DNA of 64,000 nt from Firmicutes bacterium UBA2058 (lineage in GTDB: Bacteria; Bacillota; Clostridia; Tissierellales; Sedimentibacteraceae). The stretch covers positions 1-64,000 of the forward strand of contig DDAM01000033.1 in the NCBI GenBank assembly GCA_002332905.1. Reading direction: 5' to 3'. A model generated the notes under the pieces. That model did no database searches. It was not told the DNA's origin and was given only the letters and a program-made list of their open reading frames with translations. Of this stretch, positions 8,374 through 17,332 are shown piece by piece. A program made the position numbers and the translations under genes. The first letter of the stretch is position 1. Every line of letters begins with the position of its first letter.

Positions 8374-10432
8374 TTTCAGCCACCTCCATATAACTTAATG
8401 CTTCTATACGATCTGTTACAATTTTTGGTGGTTTCACCATTGGCGCTTTTGGATGCAATAGCCAAGTTGCTGCATAATGTGTCTTTGATATTTCAAATAA
8501 TGGTGGTTCCTGCTCAAAGTCAATTTGCAGTGCGTATTTGTTTCTAACCGCAAATGCATCGCCTACTGGTGGATGTATCATATTAGGTGGTGTTCCTGGT
8601 ATAGCATCAAGTTTTTCCTTTGTTTTTAAATCAGGTATAGATGCCAAAAGTGCCCATGTGTACGGATGCGCTGGTTCGTAGAATATTTCATCGGCAGTTC
8701 CGTATTCAACTACCTTTCCAGCATACATTACAGCAATTCTATCTGCCATATTTGCTACTACTCCTAAATCGTGAGTAATGAATATAATAGATAGTTGTCT
8801 TTCATCTTTTAGCTTATTAATTAATTCAAGTATTTGTGCTTGAATAGTTACATCTAGAGCTGTTGTTGGCTCATCACATATAAGTATATCTGGATTTGCA
8901 GAAAGAGCAATTGCAATTACTATACGTTGTCGCATTCCACCTGAAAATTGGAATGGAAATTGTTTAAATCTTTTCCTTGGCTGTGGTATTCCAACTTCTT
9001 TCATTAGCTTAATAGCATTATTTTTAGCCATATTTGTTGTCACCTTATATATTCTAGCTGATGATTTAGCCTTAAGATATTCAATCATTTCATGTGACTG
9101 TACAGCGTGATTGTCTTTTTTTACGCTATTACATATTTCATTCTTGTATAAATCAATTATTGTTTTTATAATTTGAATTATACTATTCTTTACAAGCTCT
9201 AAATCTACTATCAAAGCTGGTGTAGCCTTATGCACAGATTTTCCTTTTTGAGAAAGCTTGGCTAATTTAGCAGATTCTTTTTCAAATCGCTTAATTTCTT
9301 TGACATTTGATGGTATGCCTTTAAAATATGTATCGATAGCACTTAATATACTAGTACCAAAGGTATAGGCACAACTATCCTTTTTAATTTCTAATCTATC
9401 AATTGAATTTTCAACTACTGCAATCATTTTCTTTGCTTCCATAGCACATAATTTCTTATCTAAATTTTCAGATTCAAATGTCTTTAGTGATTCCTCAAGA
9501 ACATTTACTGCTATTGCTTTTGATTTCAATGAATTAGAATTAGAGTAGCTTATACCAGATTCCACAATTTTTTTAAATTCTTGCATAAATTCATTATTAA
9601 TATCCATTGAGAAAAAATCTGGTTTTGAAGCAAGTAATTCTTTATCTAGTATATTCTTTATTTCCTTCAACAATTTTATTATAGCATCGGACTCCTGAGC
9701 ATTTTTGTATTTTTTTATTTTTTTAGATAAATCAACTATCTTTGAAGGTAAAATGCTTGAATCTTTTTTTACAACATAAGGATTATAAACCTTTTTTAGT
9801 TCAATCAATAGATATTTTATTTGCTCTTTTATTTCTTTAGGCTTTCCACCTATTATATCAATTAACAAATCCTCTATTTCTTGCCTAGCATTTAATGCAT
9901 TTTGATGTGCAGTGTTATATTTTTTTTCTAACTTAATGCATTTATTAATGTAATTATTAAATGCTTTTATTTTATCATCATAATTACCATTTAAAGCTTT
10001 ATTTATGTTCGAATTTAGCAGCTTTATTTTACTGTTAAATTCTTTTTTAGCTGTTCTTTGATTAGCTTTACCATTTAGTATCATGGCCTCAGTTAATTGC
10101 TTTCCAATCCTCATTATTGGATTTAGACTTGACATTGGATCTTGAAATATCATTGATAGCTTACTGCCCCTATAGTCATGAAAATCATCCTCTGTAATTT
10201 TGAGTAAGTCCTTTCCATCATATATTATTTCTCCACTTTCAATTATGCTGTTAGGAGCTAAAATACCTAAAACCGCTTTTGCAGTTACAGATTTACCAGA
10301 ACCTGACTCACCTACTATTGCTAATGTTTCACCTTTATTTAAATCAAGACTAATATTTCTTACCGCCTTAACTGTTCCATCATTTGTCCTAAAGGATACC
10401 CTAAGATTATTTATTTCCAATATTTTTTCCAT
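8363..10432 (-). CDS. oppD: Oligopeptide ABC transporter ATPase OppD with large insertion
   Basis: The first ATPase of the importer. At 689 residues it is about twice the usual 320-350. Walker A GESGSGKS (41-48) and the Q-loop (Gln97) are followed by an insertion of roughly 335 residues (about 130-468). The insertion is Lys/Glu/Asn-rich and predicted mostly helical, with no family recognised. The fold then resumes with the signature FSGGMRQ (496-502), Walker B ILICDEP and the switch His in FITHD. The C-terminal region keeps the HPYTWAL box but lacks the cysteines that bind an iron-sulfur cluster in some OppD/DppD proteins. The frame is uninterrupted, so the insertion is in use. ATG at 10432 has GGAGGAG. 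Confidence 0.9.
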   Translation of the reverse strand: MEKILEINNLRVSFRTNDGTVKAVRNISLDLNKGETLAIVGESGSGKSVTAKAVLGILAPNSIIESGEIIYDGKDLLKITEDDFHDYRGSKLSMIFQDPMSSLNPIMRIGKQLTEAMILNGKANQRTAKKEFNSKIKLLNSNINKALNGNYDDKIKAFNNYINKCIKLEKKYNTAHQNALNARQEIEDLLIDIIGGKPKEIKEQIKYLLIELKKVYNPYVVKKDSSILPSKIVDLSKKIKKYKNAQESDAIIKLLKEIKNILDKELLASKPDFFSMDINNEFMQEFKKIVESGISYSNSNSLKSKAIAVNVLEESLKTFESENLDKKLCAMEAKKMIAVVENSIDRLEIKKDSCAYTFGTSILSAIDTYFKGIPSNVKEIKRFEKESAKLAKLSQKGKSVHKATPALIVDLELVKNSIIQIIKTIIDLYKNEICNSVKKDNHAVQSHEMIEYLKAKSSARIYKVTTNMAKNNAIKLMKEVGIPQPRKRFKQFPFQFSGGMRQRIVIAIALSANPDILICDEPTTALDVTIQAQILELINKLKDERQLSIIFITHDLGVVANMADRIAVMYAGKVVEYGTADEIFYEPAHPYTWALLASIPDLKTKEKLDAIPGTPPNMIHPPVGDAFAVRNKYALQIDFEQEPPLFEISKTHYAATWLLHPKAPMVKPPKIVTDRIEALSYMEVAESES

Positions 10433-10434
10433 AA

Positions 10435-11904
10435 CTACTCCTCCGAACCTCTTAATGATGGGTTAAACGCATCTCTCAATCCATTTCCAAATAAGTTAAA
10501 TGAAATCATTAAAAGTGATATAAATATTGATGGATAAAAAATTGCATGTGGAAATGTTGACAATGCTGTTTGACCATTAGAAAGCAATGTACCAACACTA
10601 GTTACATTTGATGTTTGAAAATTAACTATACCTAAATACGACAATGTTGTTTCACTAAATATAACACCAGGTATAATTAGTATAGTTGAAGTTATTATTG
10701 TTCCTAATGCATTTGGTAATATATGTCTGAAAATTAATCTTTTGTCATTAGCACCAAGAGTTCTTGCTGCTAAAACATATTCTTGACCTTTAAAACGGTA
10801 AAACTGTGATCTAACTCTACTAGCTGGACCAATCCATCCCTTTAGAATAAAAGCAAATAGTAATGAAACCACTACCCCAAACTTTCTAGCAAAATATATT
10901 TGGAAAAGCGCCACTGCTACTATAAATGGTATACCGCTTAATATTTCAATAAAACGTTCAAGTATTAAGTCAAGTTTACCGCCGTAATAACCTTCCATTG
11001 CTCCTATAATAGTACCTATAATTATATTTATTGAAGCTACAACTATGCTAAGTAAAAATGATAATCTCGCACCATTCGCTAAACGAACAAGAATATCTTG
11101 CCCATAACCATCAGATCCAAATAAAAAGCAAGGATAAAATCCATTTATATATTTGTAATATTCATAGTATAAAACTCTAACCTGATACTGAGTTCCGTTC
11201 ATTTTAGTAGTATAGTAAGCATAACCATCCGGACTATTTTCATCTTTTAAAAATATATTTATGTAATTATTATTTTCATCATAAATAGCAGCACCCTTTG
11301 CATTATGCTTAAACCAATAATTTGGATCCTTTTTAAATCCTTCATTTTTAATTTCCTTTATGTCTATCATAGGATATAAAATTTGGATACCTGTCTCTTT
11401 TTCATATGCCAAAATGTTCTTATACTCCGTCTCAGAAAGTGATTTATATACAAATCCAGTTTTCATGTATGAATCAATGATTACATCATAATAAGTTATA
11501 GCTTTATTTTTTGTATTGTCCTCAAAAATTTTATTTACCTTAACTACAGCTCCCGGAATAGCATTAAAATAATCATAGCTTTGTTGGTTATATGTATAAT
11601 CAGAATGTCCTGTCATTATGCCAATTTTAGACAATAGCTCACTTTTTGGCAATGTGTATGTATAAAAGCCATCCGTATATTTCATATCAAATTTAGAAAA
11701 GATAGGAACAAGAATAGCAAATAATAATAATAAACCAATTATATAAGCACCTGCAACTGAGCCTTTGTTTCTTTTAAATCGTATTAAAGCATCCTTAAAA
11801 TATCCTATAGGCTTTGTTTCAAGCTTTAAATCATGTATTGAAGCATCTTGTTGAACTAAAATGAATTTTTCATCTGGAATATTATTTATATCAACTAAGC
11901 TCAT
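10435..11904 (-). CDS. oppC: Oligopeptide ABC transporter permease OppC
   Basis: Inner permease subunit of 489 residues, longer than the usual 300. After a cytoplasmic N-terminus and one membrane helix (about 50-72) there is an extracytoplasmic domain of about 190 residues, rich in Tyr/Asn/Asp. The typical permease helices (about 270-485) follow, with the ATPase-coupling loop EYVLAARTLGANDKRLIFRH. Long OppC proteins of this kind occur in clostridia alongside large OppA proteins, so the extra domain may contact OppA. It overlaps oppB by 14 bases and is 2 bases from oppD. Confidence 0.93.
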   Translation of the reverse strand: MSLVDINNIPDEKFILVQQDASIHDLKLETKPIGYFKDALIRFKRNKGSVAGAYIIGLLLLFAILVPIFSKFDMKYTDGFYTYTLPKSELLSKIGIMTGHSDYTYNQQSYDYFNAIPGAVVKVNKIFEDNTKNKAITYYDVIIDSYMKTGFVYKSLSETEYKNILAYEKETGIQILYPMIDIKEIKNEGFKKDPNYWFKHNAKGAAIYDENNNYINIFLKDENSPDGYAYYTTKMNGTQYQVRVLYYEYYKYINGFYPCFLFGSDGYGQDILVRLANGARLSFLLSIVVASINIIIGTIIGAMEGYYGGKLDLILERFIEILSGIPFIVAVALFQIYFARKFGVVVSLLFAFILKGWIGPASRVRSQFYRFKGQEYVLAARTLGANDKRLIFRHILPNALGTIITSTILIIPGVIFSETTLSYLGIVNFQTSNVTSVGTLLSNGQTALSTFPHAIFYPSIFISLLMISFNLFGNGLRDAFNPSLRGSEE

Positions 11905-12862
11905 TTGTTTTTCCCCCTCCCATTCTAATACGTGGATCTACTAAGCCATAACTAATATCTATCAATATACCTGTTACTAATCCTATAGCTAAATAAAACA
12001 TACTTATTGTCATAAATACACTATAATCTCTTAAGTTATATGACTGAATATATACATTACCAATACCTGGAATAGCAAAAATTCTTTCTATAATTAAGGA
12101 ACCCATTAGAATCCCCATAAACTCAGATATAATCATAGGTAAAATAGGTACTAAAGAATTACGAAAAGCATGTCTCATTGTAGCCTGTCTTCTTGTTAAT
12201 CCTTTAGTTCTAGCTAAAAGCATATATTCACTTGTTAAGGTTTCTGTAAGCTCTGCTCTTGTAAATCGCATAAATCCAGCTATTATACCGAAGGATAGTG
12301 CCATAATAGGCAAAACCATGGAATGAAACATTGACCATGTAAACCAGTTTGTACCTGATTTAAGTACAAGCGGAAACCAACCAGCTTTAAAGCCCATATA
12401 GTATTGCACTATAAATGCATAAACGAATGACGGTACTGATATAAATAGCATTATTACTACTGAAATAAATTGATCCTGCCATTTATTTTTTCTAAGAGCT
12501 GCGTATACACCAAAGGCTATACCTAATGGAACACTTATTATCATAGTATATACATTAAGAATTACTGTAACTGGGAGCTTATTAGCTAAATATTTTGTAA
12601 CTGGTTCTAAATAAGTTCCAACTGTTGTACAAAATCCCCAGTCCCACTTAGTAAAAACATTTTTTAAAAATATGCCATATTGAGTTAATATAGGCTTATT
12701 GTAACCCCATGCCTCTCTCATTGCTTTTACTGCTACACCATAATCTCCTTGAGCTGGAGGAATTTGATTTGGTAGCATACGAATCATAACAAAGCATATT
12801 GTCATTATAATAAACAATGTTATAAACAATAAAATTAATCTTTGTAAAATATATTTGCCCAT
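11891..12862 (-). CDS. oppB: Oligopeptide ABC transporter permease OppB
   Basis: Membrane permease of 323 residues, the normal length. It has an N-terminal helix followed by an extracytoplasmic loop, five further helices, and the coupling motif EYMLLARTKGLTRRQATMRH. The start ATG at 12862 has an AGGAGAGG site. It is separated from oppA by 186 bases containing a strong hairpin. This suggests that the binding protein is made in excess of the membrane parts. Confidence 0.95.
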   Translation of the reverse strand: MGKYILQRLILLFITLFIIMTICFVMIRMLPNQIPPAQGDYGVAVKAMREAWGYNKPILTQYGIFLKNVFTKWDWGFCTTVGTYLEPVTKYLANKLPVTVILNVYTMIISVPLGIAFGVYAALRKNKWQDQFISVVIMLFISVPSFVYAFIVQYYMGFKAGWFPLVLKSGTNWFTWSMFHSMVLPIMALSFGIIAGFMRFTRAELTETLTSEYMLLARTKGLTRRQATMRHAFRNSLVPILPMIISEFMGILMGSLIIERIFAIPGIGNVYIQSYNLRDYSVFMTISMFYLAIGLVTGILIDISYGLVDPRIRMGGGKTNELS

Positions 12863-12942
12863 AATACCCTCTCCTAACTATTTAACTTTACAATCCCCTT
12901 TTTTATATACTAGAAGAAAATACTTATTAGTATATAAAAAAT

Positions 12943-13000
12943 TACCACAAAGGACACAAAGATTCGCACAAGTGGTTTCTTCGTGTTCTTTGTGGCTAAA
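12943..13000 (-). terminator. Attenuator-like hairpin between oppA and oppB
   Basis: On the minus strand CCACAAAGAACACGAAGA pairs with TCTTTGTGTCCTTTGTGG over about 18 bp and is followed by TAATTTTTTAT. It can act as a partial terminator or as an RNA-end stabiliser that sets the oppA:oppB ratio. A half copy of the same sequence (ACAAAGGACACAAA) occurs near 30640, so it may belong to a dispersed palindromic repeat. Confidence 0.7.
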
Positions 13001-13048
13001 TATTTTTAAATTATCAAATATTTATAGAAATATTATTTTAAATTATTG

Positions 13049-15406
13049 TTAGTATGTTAATTGATAATTTTGATTCTTACAATACTCTTCCCACTCAGCA
13101 TCTGTGTAGTTGTATGTCAAATGACGTACTCCACCAAATGCTACAATTTGTACATACTCCTCTGCACCTTGATTAACTTTTTGTGATTCTAATGATGTAG
13201 CAGTACGATAATACATTGGAGTACAGTTATAAGTTTCAAGTATACCAAGTTCTATACCTGCAAGCACAACTAATCTTGTATCAGCATCTGCTGCTGCATA
13301 TTCACCATTTACAAGAGCTTGATACCAATCATAGAATGTTTTTGTTATTGCTTGACCATTAACTTCAATAGTTAGCTCTTCAGATTTTGGTTTAAATCCA
13401 TATTCAAACATTGTTTCTTCATCACAATAGCATTCAACTATTCCATATGGATCCATTGATGAACCGCCCCAAGTTGACATTATCATTTCAAATAAACCTT
13501 GTTGTGCATGATCATAATAATCCTCATCAGGAGTCATCTTTATCATTATTTTTCCTTCTAATGGTGTTCCAACTGTTGCTACATTTAATGCCTCTTGAAC
13601 AAAGTTAATTATTTTAACATAAGTTTCGTCAGAGTTATATACTAAGAATTCTAATTCTACCTTATCTGTATCCTTAATATCTCCCGCAGCTAAGGCAGCA
13701 TTATATGCATCTGTAAATAGATTCGCAGCTTTTTCCTTATCATAACCAGTGATATCTTCTTCACTATCAACACCATATAATTTACATAATACATCTTGAG
13801 CTTGCTTAGAATTACGATATAAATCACCTGTTTCTGGTTTATATACATAATTGTAGTTAAATAATCCAAAACCTGCTGAGTGTGTTGCAGTACATTGTGC
13901 TGCGAATTCTGCTCTATTTACAGCAAGTGAGATTGCTTTTCTAAAATCTTTATAGGATAGTAGAGTTTTATTAACCCCAGCTACTTCACGACTCTTAAGA
14001 GCCGACTTTTCAGTATTAAAAGTAAATTTTGTTGTATATGATTGCGGTGTATATAGAATATAGTCACTTGTTCTATATGCATCCATATCAGCTGCAACTA
14101 ATGAAACTGTGTCAAGTTTACCTTGTAAGAACAACTGCAATGCAGTAGCTTGAGTTGGTACTATTTGGCAATTTATATTTGTAGTTTGGAATTGTCCTTC
14201 ATGTTTTCCATCTGTATAACCATACCAGTTTTCGTTTTTTGCCATTGTTATTTGCTTATCTGTCTGATATTCAGTTAGTTTATATGGTCCATAAGATATT
14301 GTATTTTCAACTGATGTACCATATGATGTTTTTATAATATCTCCAGTTTGTTTTTTGTTAGCTTCATATGTTTTCTCATGAACTAACCAGTTACTTGATA
14401 AATTATATTTTAAATAAAAATCTGTTATTGGTTTGCTTAGAACAAGAGTAATTTCATAATCTCCAGTTTTTATTAGGCCAACCTTTGACCAATCTACAGC
14501 TGGACTTACTCCGTCAAATGTAAAGCAAAATGCTTTGTATGCTTCTGTATTATTATCTCCAAAAGCTGCAGCTATTGTTAATAAATCCTTTTTAGCCTCA
14601 TCAGTTAAATCATAATAATCTTTTTCAGAGTATTTTTTATATAAATCATTTCCTGCAGCATCTGTAAATTCTGCAGTACTACCGCCTTCGTAATAGGATT
14701 TAGCTGAATCACCAAAGAAAACTACTTCTTTAGTTAAGCTAAATTTCATATCCTTATCTTCTACCTGACGATATGCTCCATCTACCATTATATTAGTATA
14801 AATAGGAGAATTTTGCTTATAATATGCTTCTGAATTTGAAATAGTCATAGTGCCTGAATAGTATGAACTTGCACGGTAGTTTTTAATTTCAGGATTTAAA
14901 ATTTGTTGCATTGAGTATATGTATGAGTCAGCATTTATAACATCTCCGTTTTCCCAAACAGCCTTCTCATTTAATTTAATTTTGAAAGCATATCCTGTTT
15001 TAGCATCAGTTGGAACGCCAAAATCAGTATTTCCTGCATATTCTGTAGTTACATCTATTGGGAATTCAGCAGCCATTTCAGGAACTATTTCGTAAGCATC
15101 CCTAGCTTCGTTAAGTTTAAAATCATATAATCCAATTTGTGTATATGTCATAATGTAGCTATCTGTACTTGATTCCCATTCGTGTGGATTCCATGTTTTT
15201 GGAGAACCCGCTAAGTATTCATTGTAAGTATATACAGCTGGCTCTACTGGTTTTACATCAGGTTTTGGCTGATTTGTTTGATCAGACGTTCCACTACTAG
15301 AAACGTTTTCTTCTTTGTTGCATCCAAAGCTTACAAGCATTAAGCTAAGTATCAACATAAGCGCGAGTGATTTTTTTAACACTCTAAATAACTTCTTATT
15401 TCCCAT
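13049..15406 (-). CDS. oppA: Oligopeptide-binding lipoprotein OppA
   Basis: Substrate-binding protein (SBP family 5), anchored outside the membrane. About 785 residues, much larger than the usual 530-560. The signal peptide ends in a lipobox (VSFGC), followed by a Ser/Thr/Asn/Gln linker and the two-lobed binding fold; the conserved region around YTYNEYLAGSPKTWNPHEWE marks the start of the fold. A start four codons earlier is possible, but GGGGG sits correctly before the ATG at 15406. It is the first gene of the opp operon, with Spo0A-box-like sites about 270-320 bases upstream. Confidence 0.93.
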   Translation of the reverse strand: MGNKKLFRVLKKSLALMLILSLMLVSFGCNKEENVSSSGTSDQTNQPKPDVKPVEPAVYTYNEYLAGSPKTWNPHEWESSTDSYIMTYTQIGLYDFKLNEARDAYEIVPEMAAEFPIDVTTEYAGNTDFGVPTDAKTGYAFKIKLNEKAVWENGDVINADSYIYSMQQILNPEIKNYRASSYYSGTMTISNSEAYYKQNSPIYTNIMVDGAYRQVEDKDMKFSLTKEVVFFGDSAKSYYEGGSTAEFTDAAGNDLYKKYSEKDYYDLTDEAKKDLLTIAAAFGDNNTEAYKAFCFTFDGVSPAVDWSKVGLIKTGDYEITLVLSKPITDFYLKYNLSSNWLVHEKTYEANKKQTGDIIKTSYGTSVENTISYGPYKLTEYQTDKQITMAKNENWYGYTDGKHEGQFQTTNINCQIVPTQATALQLFLQGKLDTVSLVAADMDAYRTSDYILYTPQSYTTKFTFNTEKSALKSREVAGVNKTLLSYKDFRKAISLAVNRAEFAAQCTATHSAGFGLFNYNYVYKPETGDLYRNSKQAQDVLCKLYGVDSEEDITGYDKEKAANLFTDAYNAALAAGDIKDTDKVELEFLVYNSDETYVKIINFVQEALNVATVGTPLEGKIMIKMTPDEDYYDHAQQGLFEMIMSTWGGSSMDPYGIVECYCDEETMFEYGFKPKSEELTIEVNGQAITKTFYDWYQALVNGEYAAADADTRLVVLAGIELGILETYNCTPMYYRTATSLESQKVNQGAEEYVQIVAFGGVRHLTYNYTDAEWEEYCKNQNYQLTY

Positions 15407-15670
15407 AATAACCCCCATATAAAATATTTTGCGTTATAAACGCATTTTTATATTTAACCCTCCATTATAATATGGAAGATATAAACTATTACAAAAAATC
15501 TTATATACAATTTTATCTTTTGTCAATAGATATTCATATATAGTTCTTTTTATACATATTATACTTAATTAATTTAAATAGGTTAATTTATATATTATAT
15601 TTTGCAATATAGGCATATATGCTTTATATATATATTTATATATGCTTTATACTTACTATTTATTACTTAA

Positions 15671-15736
15671 ATTATATTTCGACAATATTAATCATTATGT
15701 CACAATATCTGTAATATATTTATATTTATTGTCGAA
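15671..15736 (-). promoter_or_regulatory. Two inverted Spo0A-box-like sites at the opp promoter
   Basis: TTCGACAATA at 15678-15687 and its exact inverse TATTGTCGAA at 15727-15736 match the 0A box (TTGTCGAA). On the minus strand the first box is followed after one base by TATAAT (complement of 15671-15676), a good -10 for the opp operon. That Spo0A controls opp here is inferred from the motif and its position only. Confidence 0.5.
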
Positions 15737-15785
15737 TTTATGCACAATTTAGTAAAATAAGTTAGAGTATGAATGCATAAAAAGT

Positions 15786-16018
15786 GAACTATGTTCACTC
15801 TATGGAAGAATCGTTCCGATTCTTCATTTATCTAATAGGAAAGAGAACTTTCCTATTAGATAAAAAATAACGTAGATATATTATATTCTACGTTACTTAA
15901 TTACTTCTTATTACGCCACTTTGTACCATCACAATAATCCTAGTGTAAAACAAATTTTACACTTGAAGAATCGTTTTTTGATTCTTCCATAGAGTGAAGA
16001 GTGTTTTTTCTTCACTCT
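15786..16018. repeat. Cluster of nested palindromes between thiN and opp
   Basis: At least six perfect or near-perfect hairpins are packed into about 230 bases. Examples are GAAGAATCG with CGATTCTTC at 15805-15825, TCTAATAGGAAAG with CTTTCCTATTAGA at 15831-15860, AGTGTAAAA with TTTTACACT at 15942-15963, GAAGAATC with GATTCTTC at 15965-15987, and AGAGTGAAGA with TCTTCACTCT at 15991-16018. The last ends against the thiN stop codon. The GAAGAATCG core recurs at 24586-24608, indicating a dispersed element family. No gene is seen in 15737-16018. Confidence 0.75.
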
Positions 16019-16648
16019 TTAATCTTTTGATAAAAATAACAATCCAACACCGTTTGTTATTAGTATTTCAGCATTTGTATCAATTACTTCGTTACTGATA
16101 CACAAGGTTGAACCCCTTTTAACTTTTACATTATTTAGAGGATATTTTAAGCCTCTTAATGTTATACCTTCAACATAATCGGTTATTGGGATAATTGATA
16201 AATAATAACCTTCCTTTTTATCTATTATAATATTTTTATTAAGTATTTGAATATAGTTATTATCATCTATTATTTTAATGTCTATATTAAGTGTTATGTA
16301 TCTTTCAATAAGCATTATATTAGCCATAGTATGGTCAAGTCTTGTTCCAGTTGCTCCAAATATAACAATTTCTTTATAACCGCTACTTATTGCCTCTTCT
16401 ACAGCTATTTCAGTATCAGTAAAGTCCTTTTCTGGTAAGAATTTTTGAATTTTAACATTGTTATATTTAGCTAATAAACTTTTATCAACAGAATCAAAAT
16501 CACCAACTATTAAATTAGGTGTTATACTTAAACTATCTAAATAATTTAACCCTCCGTCAGCACATATTATAAAATCATTTTCTGCATATATTTCATTGAA
16601 TAATTCTTTGTTTACACTTTTGCCGCTTGCTATTATTATAGCTTTCAT
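16019..16648 (-). CDS. thiN: Thiamine pyrophosphokinase
   Basis: Transfers pyrophosphate from ATP to thiamine, giving thiamine diphosphate. Its 209 residues match the family. Motifs seen are CADGGLNYLDSL near residue 30, the metal-binding GDFDSVDKS, and GATGTRLDHTMAN at about 100-112, which together form the catalytic cleft; the C-terminal thiamine-binding beta domain follows. It lies 4 bases after rpe and is the last gene of the long housekeeping run, as in many Firmicutes. The stop codon lies in a palindrome. Confidence 0.92.
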   Translation of the reverse strand: MKAIIIASGKSVNKELFNEIYAENDFIICADGGLNYLDSLSITPNLIVGDFDSVDKSLLAKYNNVKIQKFLPEKDFTDTEIAVEEAISSGYKEIVIFGATGTRLDHTMANIMLIERYITLNIDIKIIDDNNYIQILNKNIIIDKKEGYYLSIIPITDYVEGITLRGLKYPLNNVKVKRGSTLCISNEVIDTNAEILITNGVGLLFLSKD

Positions 16649-16652
16649 TTCA

Positions 16653-17312
16653 TCAAATTCCTTGCATTATTTTTTTAAACTCATTAGTTCTTTTAACAAC
16701 ATCTTCTGTATTATATATTGCAGATCCTGCAACTATAACATTGGCACCCCAATCTAAAACTTCCTTTAGATTATCTAGTGTAACTCCACCATCTATTTGT
16801 ATATCTTTAACAATATTCTTTTTATACATTAATTCTTTTAAATCTAAGAATTTTTCTTTTACATTATATATAAGGCTTTGTCCACCGAATCCTGGATTTA
16901 CAGACATAAGAAGTACCATATCTACATCCTCTATTATATCCTTAATCATAGATACTGGCGTAGCAGGATTTAAGGCAACTCCTGCCTTTATACCAAATGA
17001 TTTAATTTTTTGTATAGTTCTATGTAAATGAATACAAGCCTCTTGATGTACAGTAATAATATCAGCACCTGAATTATAGAAGTCTTCTATAAAGAAATCT
17101 GGATTGTTTATCATTAAATGAACATCAAAAACCATATTTGTAATTTTCCTAATTGATTTTATTACCGGTGGTCCAAGTGTTATATTAGGTACGAATCCCC
17201 CATCCATAACGTCTATATGTACATAATCTGCTCCACCTATTTCAATTTTTTTTATATCTTCTTTAAGCTGTGAAAAGTCAGCTGACAGAATAGAAGGTGA
17301 CAATTTATTCAC
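16653..17312 (-). CDS. rpe: Ribulose-phosphate 3-epimerase
   Basis: Interconverts ribulose 5-phosphate and xylulose 5-phosphate in the pentose phosphate pathway. A 219-residue TIM barrel with the expected metal ligands in DVHLM and HIDVMDGGFVPN, the phosphate-loop region MSVNPGFGGQ, and the catalytic Asp in IDGGVT. The start is GTG at 17312 with a strong AAAGGAGG site. It lies between rsgA and thiN, a conserved order. Confidence 0.96.
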   Translation of the reverse strand: MNKLSPSILSADFSQLKEDIKKIEIGGADYVHIDVMDGGFVPNITLGPPVIKSIRKITNMVFDVHLMINNPDFFIEDFYNSGADIITVHQEACIHLHRTIQKIKSFGIKAGVALNPATPVSMIKDIIEDVDMVLLMSVNPGFGGQSLIYNVKEKFLDLKELMYKKNIVKDIQIDGGVTLDNLKEVLDWGANVIVAGSAIYNTEDVVKRTNEFKKIMQGI

Positions 17313-17332
17313 AAAAAATCCTCCTTTAGAAT

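Noticed and set aside
7963..8398. Plus-strand frames inside oppD/oppF
   Set aside because: Shadows of strongly conserved minus-strand ATPase genes.
15786..16018. Possible CRISPR array in the palindrome cluster
   Set aside because: The repeats are inverted hairpins of differing sequence, not regularly spaced direct repeats.
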